Assembly: GCF_964355755.1 (NCBI RefSeq)
Contig: NC_092676.1
Coordinates: 17,776,288-17,840,287 of the forward strand
DNA length: 64,000 nucleotides
Direction: 5' to 3'
DNA from: Antedon mediterranea
Lineage: Eukaryota > Echinodermata > Crinoidea > Comatulida > Antedonidae
Under the pieces are notes generated by a model. The model saw only the letters and a program-made list of their open reading frames with translations, was not told the origin of the DNA and ran no database searches. Shown here one piece after another: positions 1 through 12,939 of the stretch; the first letter of the stretch is position 1; every line of letters starts with the position of its first letter. The translations under genes were made by a program, and so were the position numbers.

Positions 1-19
1 CAGATTTTGTTATGGCTTT

Positions 20-56
20 CGAAAACGAATACGTGTGCGTGACGTATCCGTTTTCG
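20..56. repeat. Imperfect hairpin at left edge
   Basis: Arms 20-33 (CGAAAACGAATACG) and 43-56 are complementary at 13 of 14 positions around a 9-base loop. It resembles a transposon end but has no visible partner in the window. Confidence 0.4.
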
Positions 57-538
57 TTATCGTATTCGTAAGATTGCGAACCTCTCTAATGTCTGCATCT
101 TTGACAACTAAGTCAAATCAATCAAAACATTTATTTACTTCTTACTTATATTAATAATTTAGTGGTTCTATTTTCATAATGTTATTAGATAGAAATTTAG
201 TTAATTTTAATCATTGACCGAATTACTATAAAATTTGTTTTTTCTAAAGATATATTGTCCCCTTTTTTATTCACTTTGATCACAAATTGGATTGTAAAAA
301 AAACTATTTACCTTAACAAACTATAATTTGAAGTAAAAATAGTCAAATTGGTTTGAAGTCAATGAGTTTTTGGTTGAATTTAACTGTTTATTTTGTCTTT
401 ATTAATATAAGTGAAAACATGCTTCGGATTATAACTTTAATAGTAAAACTGTGAAATGGCCTATTCAAAGTCATTTTATTGATCTTCATGTTCATTTTGT
501 TAAATTTGGTAATGAATGAAAGACAAAAGATAACTTAC

Positions 539-2083
539 TGCTATTGCGGATGGAGGTCTTAATTCTAGGCCAAACTTTCTTGCATAATAGTCTGTTAAAT
601 GAGGATCACTTAGAGATGAGTAAGATGGAAGATATACTTTCTTGCCATTCTCCATTCGTGGATATGACATCATACGCAATTGAGTTTCTCGATTGATCAC
701 TTCATACTGACGACCTGAAAAATAAAGAATGATAATTCACTAAAAAAAGAGTTTGGTAAAGAAAACATATTTAATTGTTTGTACTCAGAAACATAAAACA
801 TCATCTTTATTATAAACAATTTGCTGTTCATTAAATATAGCCTCCAATCTTCTTTAATATCCAGAAAATAATAATTCGATGAAGACTAATCACATATATA
901 GTAAATTACATACTAATGACTTTTATATTAAAAGATAGTTTATAGACATTATTTTAATTACAGCAAACATTAAATAAGATTACTTGCCATAGTATATTGT
1001 ACACTAATTTGCTAAATTGTTCTGTTGTGAATTTAATATTATAATTTAATCATTCACTGACAGACACTTACATCATACAGGTTAAAATAATGAACGTTTA
1101 TTAGTTGAAAGATTCAGTATTTATAGCACAGTTGGCTTTCAACTAGCGTCTAAGGCATTAAAAAAGGCAGTGCTCAGATTTTGGCTCAGTTTTCAAGAGT
1201 GTTATGTTTATTTGTTAAGCATGTACAGTAATAGAATAATTCATTTTACTTGATATCATTAGGAGAATGTTAAAATTTTAAGGGATACTAAATATTTAGT
1301 GAATGTAGCCACATGATTTAATAAAACAAACAAACAAATAAACCTTATATAAGAATCAACACTGTTATTTTAATAATAATGTATTCATTTATAAGTGTAA
1401 ATTCCATATACCGATACAGTATATACTTGCTATTTAAATATGTTAGGTATGTTAAAATTTAAAAAAACATTTGGCTCAATAATTGTCTTGTTTATTGTCT
1501 AGTATAAACATTCTGGATCTGCATTAAACCAATAAAAGAGATGCAATGAGCATCAAACACGTAATTTACCTGCATGATGCTTTGGCCGATATGCATATCT
1601 AGAGTCGATACTTTGTTGCTGTAGAAACGCTTGATTGCTTAATGACATATGATCTGATGAGGAATCTCTCCATCTATCAGCTGCAATTTGTTTTCTTATT
1701 GGTGCTATGATTCAAGAATAAAGCATAATTTTTACATAAAATCAAATTATGATGTTTACAATGTCAGGATATATTACATTCATAACTCCAATAAAGAGGT
1801 AATAAAAACATGATATTGATAATTCAATTTCTATCATATTGTAGATCTCTAAAATTCAATTTCAGATCTAGAGAAAATTCCCTCATTTCCTACATTCAGA
1901 AAGGTTGAATAGACTCTTTACTGTTAATAGGTTCAGTTTAAACATACCTGAGAATGGGCGTGGCTTTCCTACAGCATATGGTGGGCGTGGTTCCATTGTA
2001 TGTACATGCTGTGGGGCATAACTAGATGTCATGCTTAAACAATCCTGAACAGCCTCTGAGTTTGTATATGGTCCCCACATCAT
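539..2083 (-). CDS. 5' coding exons of an unrecognised protein, possibly axonemal (partial)
   Basis: Three coding exons join in phase on the minus strand: 2083-1948 (starts ATG ATG), 1704-1570 and 714-539, giving 149 residues before the gene leaves the window. Donors read gtatgt, gtaaat and gtaagt; acceptors read atag and tttcag. Protein not recognised. The first 45 residues are Pro- and Tyr-rich; the third exon contains Y-S-S-L-S-D-P-H-L-T-D-Y-Y-A-R-K. That motif resembles the Y-K-S-L-H-D-P-H-L motif in the FSIP2-like gene at 30.0 kb, so a flagellar or ciliary role is possible but inferred. No obvious acceptor lies immediately before the ATG; an acceptor a little upstream (aattag) would add a short 5' UTR exon. 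Confidence 0.65.
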
Positions 2084-4878
2084 CTTATGTTTTACGGTAC
2101 CTCATCAATTCTAATTATATAATAAATTACTGTTTAGTTGGTTCAGTATAATAAAACAAAGATTTTACCCCAATTTTATGTATTTCTGTACAGCTCTGGC
2201 CTCTATAAAATAGGAGAGGAGGGTTGGGTGTGTGGGGTGGGGGTGTTATCCTCTTTAGGGAGAAAGCACACATGCATAACCTTCATCAATAACTGTTAAA
2301 CAACAGTGTATTTGTATTTTATTTTGTTTAAACACCAAGGATATTGAAAAGAAAAATACAAAATTTGGTATTTTATCTGAATATATTTATTATTTAATTT
2401 ACAAACAATAAAGATGGGGAAATCTGTGATAAAATTGTTTCTAAATTAATCAATTAGTTATTCAGTAATATCACGGGGCGATTTAGAGATTATTCTGTGC
2501 CTTTTAATTTATTTAGCTATATTTATATCTTTATCATAAAGAATAAATTAATTTCAAATATGAGACATTCAGTGAAAAAAACAGATCTTACTGTGACAAG
2601 CGATAATAACACACAGCCATTCCTTATTGTTTTCTTATATATTTCAACATTGAATACATTAGTTACATTAGTTGATGTAATCCAATTAGTAACTGCTACT
2701 CCAAACAAATTACATATTTTGTCCTACTGTCCTATTTACAGCGCTGTGTTTTGAATAATTTAATTATTGTATTTTCTTGATATTTATTTCTTAACTTAAC
2801 ACCTACTGTATATTACCAATCCAAACATATTAAAAACAGTTTGAGTAAATAAAATTATGTATGTATGCATGGAGTTACTCCATGATGTATGTAATAATTT
2901 TACCAATGGATCTATAGCTTGAAATAAAGAATCCTGTTTAAATACTAAAAAGATTCAAGAGAATCTATTTGTTCTTCTATATTTTCAAAATGCCAATCAT
3001 TCTACTTATCCACAATTAAATGATATTTTCTCAAGCATAAACTGTTTTTGTGTCATGGTAACTTAGCAACAAAGTCTACAATGAAAAGAATCAGTGAGCT
3101 GTTATTAATTCCATAATATTTCATAACTCTGACCGTGCATATCAAATATACAATAGAAGTATCTATTAAATAACTGGCCAATTATCAAGTTTTACTTCTG
3201 TATTTAAATTTTATTATGCGTTCAAGTACCTCCATGGTTGATGTCTTTGAAATTAAGAACACTTTACTGTAGATGGCATAATCTGTAAATTATGTGGAAA
3301 TGGAGAAGTTGAAGACAATAAATATTATTTCTTAAATTGTAACATTTCATAGGAAAATGGAAGACCTAACAAATTCTACAAAATGAATTTAAATACACAA
3401 AAATTAAATATTCTTTATACATTACCAGAATATATGCTGATAATAAATTAAGTATTTAAGGCCCAGTAGCAATTAGTGGGGAATCTCTCACCATATTCAA
3501 CACTTTCTGTAAACGAACGTTAATCAAGAGCCGTCATTCAAAGATTAAAAAAACCAGTAGTTTTTACTTCAGTTAATTGGGTTTTTTTCCGATGTGTTAA
3601 ATTGCTAATTGCTGTTATAATGTTAAGTTTTTTAATAATACTCTAAAATGTATTAGTTTTTCTAGGCAGTTTTGTTGTTAAAATAAAATTTAATATATAT
3701 AATACTGTACTGATGTTTGACAGCTACAGTATACAGTTTTTGTGAGTGCCACCATTCCAAAGGTGAAGTATTTCATATTGTAAATAAACTCTGTTTCTGG
3801 TATTTAATATCATACATACAGTAATGACCTCAGAATCAAAATATATTTTTGTTTTTTATTTTTTATAAAATTCAATGAATGATAATCAATTTAATCACAG
3901 AATAAATTACCCATGGTATAGCTTACAGTCAGTGACATCACAAAGTAAAATTGATTATTGTCATTCCAATTAAATTTTTAGTCTTAAATATGTATTGTTC
4001 TGCCAAAAACATGTGTTTGACTGCTTATAAAACGAAAAACAAACAGTTACTGTACATTTAACCCAAAACCTGAAACAATTCAACTTATTTTTGCCTTAAT
4101 TTCAGGATTTTTCAGGGAACTATTTTTTTTTTTGTAATGCAATTTTTGGTTTAAAAGTGAATTGTTATGTGACATAAAATTGGCATATCAACAAAAAAAT
4201 GTTAATGGTATTAGTAGTCTAGTCACTGGTCACAATACACAATGTTTTTCTATCAAGAATTATGAAATGAGACTTTCCAAGTTAATTTTGTCATTTCAGT
4301 TCATCAGCAAGTGTAAAAAAAATCATCTGGGCAATATCTGTATGTTATGCAAGGAGGGGTAAATCAACAACTTTTTTTATGGCCTTATTTAAAAAATTAT
4401 GATGTGCAACAATGCAAGACACTTTTCTTTGAGAAATTGCAAAATAAATTGCTAAATTGCTCTTAAGTATTCTGTGTGCAATTATCTAATTACATTTTTT
4501 ACAACTTTAAATTGAGCAAAAATTGCAAATTATGCATATTCATGATCATTTAATGATTTGTTTTTTTTTTGTAAAGGGTTTCAGCTACCGGTATTTTAAC
4601 TGCCAAGCAGGTTACAAAACAATTGCACAATTGAAAAAGAATTCACAAAACTAAAGTGTGAAAATTAAAAACAATTGGACAAACACTCAAACAATCAGAA
4701 CTCAGCAACACATTTTTAAAAAAGGATCACACAATTAATAACAAGAATTAGCAACTGTTATAATCTAATCAATCAATCAATGTACTATTCTATTTACAAA
4801 TAGATATTACACATTACATCAAACACAATGTTACAATCTATGATATGATGTATTGTAAGCCATGACTTGCATACTTAC
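2084..4878 (-). other. Probable first intron of the 539-2083 gene
   Basis: AT-rich sequence with homopolymer runs and no coding signal apart from a retroelement scrap near 3.3 kb. It would be intron if the exon at 4879-5060 is spliced to the coding exons at 2083. Confidence 0.4.
3255..3460 (+). mobile_element. Retroelement remnant (zf-RVT-like motif)
   Basis: A plus-strand reading frame gives C-K-L-C-G-N-G-E-V-E-D followed by Y-Y-F-L-N-C and then a stop. This pattern matches the zinc-binding segment found after reverse-transcriptase domains of many non-LTR elements. It is short, broken and inside an intron, so it is a fossil at most. Confidence 0.35.
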
Positions 4879-5060
4879 GGACTTCTTTTTTTAGTTTCTG
4901 GGGCTACAGAAGCTATACTCCTACCAATCCTACGCTGTTGGGTATTCCACGTGAAACTACCTTTCTTTCATATGCCGACCTTGTGCGCTTTAATTCTAAA
5001 AATTGTCAATGAAATTCTTTCATTATCCACCGACTGTTATGATCGTCGCCCATGGTAGCT
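4879..5060 (-). other. Candidate non-coding first exon of the left-edge gene
   Basis: Minus-strand sequence ends in a strong donor (GAAGTCC followed by gtaagtatg) at 4879/4878. All three frames contain stops before the donor, so the exon would be untranslated. It starts near the CRE-bearing promoter region and faces away from the zinc-finger gene, as expected of a head-to-head pair. Transcription is inferred. Confidence 0.4.
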
Positions 5061-5694
5061 ACACTTTATACGCATCATTGCTTCGGGTGGTTTCTTGTGT
5101 CGAACTTTATGACGTCACAGTACCTCGCCAGACGTCGCTCTGTGTTACTTACATTTATAACTAAAATATTATTTTAATTTTACTGTATATTTAAGAGAAC
5201 AAATGTAATTTGTATTATTTTTACCTTAATTTTATGATAAATGCCTAAATATACAAAAAATACCATTTTTAGTTAAATTAATTTTCACCAAAGACTACCG
5301 ACGTCTGAAAAGAGCCTATTTTTCTAGCGGGGGTACGTACTTAAGTTTGTAGCTGTTATTTTGTGGTTCATGCCCCCTTATCTTGCTCGAAAATTATTGT
5401 AAACACACGGTTTATCGGTCAAGCGCTCAAGTTTGAAAAACAGAGAATTGGTTTCTTTAAATATTTTATTTTATTCTGGTTTGGTTTGTTCATTAACACC
5501 ATCAAATATAACGCCAAAACGTGTGTTTATAATATCTTTACTTGGTGAACTTCATGCGTCGTTAACTAGGCCTAGCGCGAAGGGTAAACAGCTAAACATC
5601 GGGCGAACAAAAAGCCAAACCGACCGAGCTTCCAGCTTCGTTTATGTCTAGGAGTAGGCCTAGCTATTTTTTTTAGGGCTGAACATTTAGGACA
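5061..5694. promoter_or_regulatory. Putative bidirectional promoter and 5' UTR region
   Basis: This gap separates a probable minus-strand first exon from the plus-strand zinc-finger start codon at 5695. It has a perfect CRE palindrome TGACGTCA at 5110-5117, and CpG-containing sequence is denser here and at 5530-5640 than in flanking DNA. A pyrimidine run ending in ag just before the ATG (about 5675) could be an acceptor, so the zinc-finger gene may also have an upstream non-coding exon. Confidence 0.5.
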
Positions 5695-8600
5695 ATGACT
5701 TCAAAAGATGATACAACTGAAGTATCTGATGAAGTTAGCTATTTTGGTAGTTGCAAAGAAGATGAATATTTTGAACTACGAATTCCAGAAAACATTGTTG
5801 AATTACAACAAAAACAAACTCTTTCGAATCAAGATTTACATGAGTTTGGCCGGTTACAAGTTAACATTGAAAACTTGAAGGTTGAGGTGTTAAGGTGCAA
5901 GTTATGCAAGTATAGGTGCATATTTCGTGAGGAAATAATACACCACATGAAAAATGTCCACATTGTAGAAAAGGAGGATGTTTCATCCATTGCTGCAACA
6001 GTTGTTGATGTTCTCATGAAAGGCTTGTCATCTGAAGCTCAAAAGTCCCAAAATTATCTGGAGCTAAACACTGTTAATCCTGAAAATACGGCATCGGATA
6101 GTAACTCTGAAGTAAATTCTGTGAACTCTGTTGATCAAGATTTCAATGAATCTATTACCTCAGTTACTAATACTAGTACACAGCAAAATACCGAACATAC
6201 ATGTAGTAATGAGCCATCAGACAATATTGTGCTACAAGATGTAGTGGCAGATTTAGTTGTACAGGAAATGAACATAGAACATGATGGACAGAAAAGTTGT
6301 CATTCATCGGCAAAAGCAGTGGACAGCTCAGTCACTATTAATTGTCAAACTAGTCCTATGTCAATCCAAAGTGGTACACAAGGATTCAATCCTATTCTTC
6401 ATTCAAAAGTTGATCTTTCAGCTATTGCAAAATCTGCTGCAGCGTGTAACCCGAAGGCTACCAAGATTACTGTTTTTCAACATGTCATTGACTCTGAAAC
6501 ACCTACTGCCATTCACTTCCGTAAAAGTAGAAAGAGTGACGCCATCATACCGACTAATGATTCCCTAGGTATATTATCTCCATTTTTAAACAAGGAATAT
6601 CGTGGACAAAAGCATTTTGCCTGTGCACAATGCCACGCTCGATACAAAACCGAAAATGAATTAACAACCCACGTTGACAAGAAACACAACCGTGGTGAAT
6701 CTGTGCTCTGTGAAATATGTGGTTTGGAGTTTGCATCGCAGAGCAGTGCAAAATACCATGCATCACGTATGCATACGCCACAATGTGAATTACTCAAGTG
6801 TGACAAGTGTGATTATGAGACAAGATTTGAAAAGCGATTAGAAATACACCGTGCCAGACATGAATCCGACTTTTTCTGTAACGTTTGTAAAAAGTCATAT
6901 GTCAGCAATCAGAAACTTGAAAGGCACTTCCAGTCGCCATTGCATAAAAATTTTGTCAATCCACTTATTTGTGAACATTGCGGATACAGCTCAAAGAAAA
7001 AAGACAACTTTTTGGTACATATGCGGAAACACACTGGTGAAAAACCTTACAAATGCAATCATTGTCCTTACGCTAGTGCCGATGGCAGCACTCTTAAGGT
7101 AATTTTATGACACTGCATGTATAAAACTTAAAGGTTTGACAGTTACATTCAGCCATTTCAGCTCCTATATATAGTCATACACATATACATACAAAGGTTA
7201 AAATATATAGATATGATCCTTCAGAAAGCTTTGTAAAAGACATTTGTACCTGACATTTTAAAAAGATAGCAGAAAAAAAATAGCAGATTTCATTTTTAGC
7301 TTAGTAATGTGGTGTTGGTTTATTGTTTCCAAAAAGAGCACATCTTATGGACAGTTTCTTGTATAGACCAGCAGCTTTTTAAAAAAATAATTTTATGTTT
7401 TTTTAACTTTGCAGAAACATGTTATGGCCAAGCATTCCAACATCAGACCATTCAAATGTCAATGGTGCAGCTTCTCATCTGTTGATAAGAAAGGTTTAAC
7501 AGTTCATATTCGAAAGCACACGGGAGAGAGACCGTTCCAATGTAGCCATTGTAACTATGCTGCAAAAAGAAGAAGCGCCCTCAAGATTCACATGGAAACA
7601 CACATACATGGTACAGATAAAAAAAGTGCTTCTACTAATGACCCAATGAAGGTACAGAACTGGTTTTGTGTAAAAATGTATTTTCGATTTTTATGTGATT
7701 TTTACAGTACTGTAGTTCACTTCACAAAAATGATTTAAAAATAAAATTATTATTATTAATATTATCATGTTTTTGGAGGGCACAAAATCTTAAATTATTT
7801 TTTTGTAACTAAAGGTTAATTTTTTTTAGCATTACAAGAAATGTACATTTACATTTATGCTATTGTATTTTATATTACTACCTAGATTCTTAATAAAATT
7901 CTGCAAACTGAAGCAACACAAGTTGAACCTAAAGGGCCTCGGCAGCAACGGAAAAGTCTTCCAAGCAAGCACAAACAAATTCAAAGTGGCAAACAAAATC
8001 AAGTGGTTAGCTTGCAATCTCCAATAACAACATTACAAAACCAGGTACCTAACTCAGCGATAATGCAGAACCAGGCACCTAACCCAGGTGTAATGATGGT
8101 CCAGGCAACCAGCACAGGTGCAATACAGAGTCAGCCACTCATTACAGGTGTAATGCAGAACCAAGTACCTAGAACAGGTGTATTGCAGAACCAGACACCC
8201 ATGGCAGGTGTATTGCAGACCCAGGCACCCAATGCAGGTGTAGTACAGGGTCAGCTATCTATCGCAGGTGTAATGCAGAACCAAGCACCCAGAACAGGTG
8301 TATTGCAGAACCAGACACCCATGGCAGGTGTATTGCAGACCCAGGCACACAATGCAGGTGTAGTACAGGGTCAGCTATCTATCGCAGGTGTAATGCAGAA
8401 CCAAGCACCCAGAACAGGTGTATTGCAGACCCAGGCACCCAATGCAGGTGTAGTACAGGGTCAGCTATCTATCGCAGGTGTAATGCAGAACCAAGCACCC
8501 AGAACAGGTGTATTGCAGAAACAGGCACCCAATGCAGGTGTAGCACAGGGTCAGCTATCTATCACAGGTGTAATGCAGAACCAAGCACCCAGAACAGGTG

Positions 8601-8959
8601 TATTGCAGAAACAGGCACCCAATGCGGGTGTAGCACAGGGTCAGCAACCCATCACAAGTGTAGTGCACATTCAGGCACCCAGTGCAGGTGGTATACAGGC
8701 CCATACACCCAGCACAGGTATAGTGGAGAGTCAGCCACTTGGTGCAAATGTAGTGCAGAATCAGGCATCTCATCCAGATGTAATCAAGGATCAGATACCC
8801 AGCGCAGGTGTTGTTCAGGTACCCAGTGCAGGTGTTGTTCAGAATCAGCCACCCAGCACAGGTGTTGTTCAGAATCTGCCACCCAGCACAGGTGTTGTTC
8901 AGAATCAGCCACCCAGCACAGGTATCATAGAAAATCAGGAACCTATCACCCGGTGTTAA
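5695..8959 (+). CDS. C2H2 zinc-finger protein with decapeptide-repeat tail
   Basis: Three in-phase coding exons (5695-7098, 7415-7651, 7886-8959) encode about 904 residues, with donors gtaatt and gtacag and acceptors tttgcag and acctag. One isolated C2H2 finger lies at residues 68-89. Residues 90-307 are acidic and Ser/Thr-rich. Eight further fingers run from about 308 to 533; the seventh is split by the first intron (K468/K469). Linkers T-G-E-K-P and T-G-E-R-P separate later fingers, typical of DNA-binding arrays, so the protein is probably a nuclear sequence-specific regulator. A basic stretch (Q-Q-R-K-S-L-P-S-K-H-K) precedes about 30 copies of a Gln-rich decapeptide. I cannot assign a named orthologue. 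The ATG at 5695 opens the frame and has an upstream UTR. Confidence 0.85.
8030..8945 (+). repeat. In-frame 30-bp coding minisatellite
   Basis: About 30 tandem 30-bp units encode decapeptides such as GVMQNQAPRT, GVLQTQAPNA and GVVQGQLSIA. They are arranged in higher-order blocks: two of 40 residues and then three of 30 residues, with more diverged units at both ends. One unit near 8820 is two codons short. Every unit keeps the frame, which argues that the repeat is translated. The consensus G-V-x-Q-x-Q-x-P-x-x is Gln- and Pro-rich with no charged core, suggesting a disordered tail. Confidence 0.9.
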
Positions 8960-9684
8960 TCTTAGATCAAGTACCAAACACTAATGTTAAGATAAAATAC
9001 CCACACAGGTCGAATACAATTCCTAGGTGTAGCGGTATTATTATTTATATACTGTACCTGGTAAATGATTGATATATAAACCATTTCTCTAATGTGCTAT
9101 GTGGACTAGATGCGTGTTGAAATTCTCCAGTAAAGCTAACTTATCCAGGTACTGTGTAGAGCCATTACAGTGGCCCGGGGTACCTTTTACTCATCACAAA
9201 AACTGCACTAGGTTTTTTGCAATTGTGTACACCAAACCCAAGTTATTGTGAAACGCCAATGTACAAGAGGAGTGTCAGATCATTTAACTACCATTTCTCA
9301 ACATACATGCATAACTGAATTATTTTAAATTGAGCTGATAAAACTAATATCCGTAATATACAGTACATGGGTGTTTCTAGATATTTTAAAAGGGATTACT
9401 TCTATCCAATTTACATGGTCTGAAGCCACCCAAATCAAGACGTCCTAATTGATATTTCCTAAAAACTAATTTTACAATTCGCCCATGATGATAATAATGA
9501 TTGTGTATACATTTTAAAATAAATTGAGAGTTGTTTAAGTTTTCTTGGTACTAGTTTTCTTGTAGAGCTTCAATATTACAAGTGTTTATTTTACTACACG
9601 TCTATACCCGACCAGTTTGGTCGCGATGTTGATGTGGCATTAGAAGGGTATTCGGCTGTCTCTGAGGAGTGACATACCATACTA
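8960..9684. other. 3' flank of the zinc-finger gene
   Basis: No coding signal. An AATAAA hexamer at 9518-9523 is a possible polyadenylation signal. The remainder is unique-looking AT-rich DNA up to the inverted-repeat element. Confidence 0.4.
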
Positions 9685-10410
9685 GGTAGTAGAGCAGTTA
9701 GTGCCATAAAAATAGCCAAGTTGTGCACTTTATTACCAAAGCATGAAACTTGCCACAAAGTTTCTTTGATGTATATAGATTAAAAATATCGGGGGGTGCC
9801 AAGTGTCCAACGTCCGGTATGGCGGCCATCTTGATTTCAAAATGGCCACCATAAAAACAAAAAGTCTTCATATCTTGGCAACTATAAACAGTAGAGACTT
9901 GATTCTGGTGTTAAATTGTTCACAAACCACATATTTCTATTTGCTCTAATGAAAAGTTTCGTCAAAAAATGACCGGAAATGACGTTTCTCCCAGTTTGAC
10001 CTTTGACCTCTTATCTGTATATCTCAGTAACTACTGATCATTTTCAATCGATTTTGGTGTCATTTTGTTCAGAATAGAGACATTTATATTTGTAGTAATG
10101 AAACATTTTCACATAAAATGACTGAAAATACAATTTATAACCTTTGACATATATAATATGAGAACATACTGTATGTGGTTTACATTGGTATAAATGCACC
10201 TAATTTTTTTTAACGAAATAAATGACACTGCAAAAATGAGCAGGAATTATTATTCTGAATGTTTGACTTTTGATGTGATACGATAGGCGTAAAGTATGAC
10301 AGATCACTGAGAAACAGCAATCACTGAGCTCATCTATGCCGACTTGTTTGCTAAACTGTGATGTGTCAATCGTTAGATAAAAGTTTTGGTCCTCTCTCCA
10401 TCATCTTTTT

Positions 10411-12545
10411 TTATGTATAAGACCATCCACAGACAAAGAAGGTGATGTAGGACCATCCACAGACAAAGAAGGGGGTGTCGGACAATCCACAGACAAAGAA
10501 GGGGATGTAAGACCACCCACAGACAAAGAAGGGGGTGTAAGACCATCCACACACAAAGAATGGATTATAAGACCATCTACAGACAAAGAAGGGGGTATAA
10601 GACCATCCACAGACAAAGAAGGGGGTATAAGACCATCCACAGAGAAAGAAGGAGGTGTAAGACCATCCACAGACAAAGAAGGGGTGTAAGACCATCCACA
10701 AACAAAGAAAGGGGTGTAATACCATCAACAGACAAAGAAAGGGGTTTAATACCATCAACAGACAAAAAAAGGGGTATAAGACCGTCCACAGACAAAGAAA
10801 GGGGTTCAAGACCATCCACAGACAAAGAAGGGGGTATAAGACCATCCATAGACAAAGAAGGGGGTATAAGACCATCCATAGACAAAGAAGGGGGTGTAGG
10901 ACTATCCACAGACAAAGAAGGGGGTGTAGGACCATCTACATACAAAGAAGGGAGTGTAGGACCATCCACAGACAAAGAAGGGGTGTAAGATCATCTACAT
11001 ACAAAGAAAGGGGTGTAAGATCATCCACAGACAAAGAAGGGGGTATAAGACCATCCACAGAAGGGGGTATAAGACCATCCACAGACAAAGAAGGGGTATA
11101 AGACTATCCACAGACAAAGAAGGGGTGTAAGACCATCCACAGACAAAGAAGGGGGTGTAAGACCATCCACAGACAAAGAAGGGGGTATAAGACCATCCAT
11201 ACACAAAGAAAGGGGTGTAAGGCCATCTACAGACAAAGAAGGGGGTGTAGGACCATCCACAGACAAAGAAGGGGGTGTAAGACCATCCACAGACAAAGAA
11301 GAAAGGGGTGTAGGACCGTCCACAGACAAAGAAAGGGGTGTAAGGCCATCCACAGAGAAAGAAGGGGTGTAAGACCATCCACAGACAAAGAAGGGGTGTA
11401 AGACCATCCACAGACAAAGAAGGGGTGTAAGACCATCCACACAGAAAGAAAGGGGTGTAAGACCATCCAAACACAAAAAAGGGGGTGTAATACCATCAAC
11501 AGACAAAGAAAGGGGTGTAATACCATCAACAGACAAGGAAGGGGATATAAGACCGTCCACAGGCACAGAATGGGTGTAAGACCGCCCACAGACAAAGAAA
11601 GGGGTGTAAGACCGTCCACAGACAAAGAAGGGGGTGTAGGACCGTCCACAGACAAAGAAGGGGGTGTAAGACCACCCACTGACAAAGAAAGGGTATAGGA
11701 CCACTTACAGACAAAGAAGGGGGTATAAGACCATCCACAGACAAAGAAGGTGATGTAGGACCATCCACAGACAAAGAAGGGGGTGTCGGACAATCCACAG
11801 ACAAAGAAGGGGATGTAAGACCACCCACAGACAAAGAAGGGGGTGTAAGACCATCCACACACAAAGAATGGATTATAAGACCATCTACAGACAAAGAAGG
11901 GGGTATAAGACCATCCACAGACAAAGAAGGGGGTATAAGACCATCCACAGAGAAAGAAGGAGGTGTAAGACCATCCACAGACAAAGAAGGGGTGTAAGAC
12001 CATCCACAAACAAAGAAAGGGGTGTAATACCATCAACAGACAAAGAAAGGGGTTTAACACCATCAACAGACAAACAAAGGGGTATAAGACCGTCCACAGA
12101 CAAAGAAAGGGGTTCAAGACCATCCACAGACAAAGAAGGGGGTATAAGACCATCCATAGACAAAGAAGGGGGTATAAGACCATCCATAGACAAAGAAGGG
12201 GGTGTAGGACTATCCACAGACAAAGAAGGGGGTGTAGGACCATCCACATACAAAGAAGGGAGTGTAGGACCATCCACAGACAAAGAAGGGGTGTAAGATC
12301 ATCTACATACAAAGAAAGGGGTGTAAGATCATCCACAGACAAAGAAGCGGGTATAAGACCATCCACAGACAAAGAAAGGGGTATAAGACCATCCACAGAC
12401 AAAGAAGCGGGTATAAGACCATCCACAGACAAAGAAGCGGGTATAAGACTATCCACAGACAAGGAAGGGGGTTATAAGACCATCCACAGACAAAGAATGG
12501 GGTATAAGACCATCTACAGACAAAGAAGGAGGGGTAGGACCATAT
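10411..12545. repeat. 30-bp minisatellite array with higher-order duplication
   Basis: About 70 units of 29-30 bp, consensus GACCATCCACAGACAAAGAA followed by GGGGGTGTAA. A block of roughly 0.6 kb (about 10430-11040) recurs almost unchanged 1308 bp downstream (about 11738-12350), with the same private variants in the same order. Because the unit is a multiple of three and lacks stops in several frames, long open frames appear on both strands. They are by-products of periodicity, not genes. Confidence 0.95.
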
Positions 12546-12939
12546 TACCGAGGAAGCATAGGCCTACAAAAAAAAGATGCAATCAAAATAGGCCTACCAG
12601 CCACTTGGAAAACACTAAATTGTAGAATAACTGAGGCTTGATTGTTGAAATATAAAGGGTTCTTTGTAAGGTCATTAATAATATATTGATATAAACACGA
12701 TCATCATACTATTCATTTGACATTCAAATACAGTCTATCTCGAAAAGAAGCTCATACTATCACCTTTTCGAGGTTTGACGGTATTCCATAACATGTATGT
12801 ATGTATGTCAAACTATTAAAACTTTTAGCGAATCAGAAGGTGCCAACATCATTGAACTATTAATGGTACCACCAAGCACAATGTTTACCAATTTTATGTA
12901 CAATATACAATTTAAGTACATTAATCATTTAATATAATT
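12546..12939. other. Unique spacer between array and right arm
   Basis: AT-rich, with a short ATGT run near 12794. No gene or conserved repeat seen. Confidence 0.4.

Noticed and set aside
8555-8977. 140-codon antisense frame over the zinc-finger repeat tail
   Set aside because: Shadow of the coding minisatellite; the sense frame is continuous with the zinc-finger exons.
10401-12462. Long open frames on both strands (up to 411 codons) in the 30-bp array
   Set aside because: They follow from a stop-free unit whose length is a multiple of three; all overlap one another and none has a start context, domain or splice support.
10411-12545. CRISPR array
   Set aside because: Units are contiguous with no unique spacers, and the genome is eukaryotic.
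8030-12545. Common origin of the coding 30-bp repeat and the nearby 30-bp satellite
   Set aside because: Apart from a shared GGTGTAA the two consensus units do not align; equal length appears coincidental.
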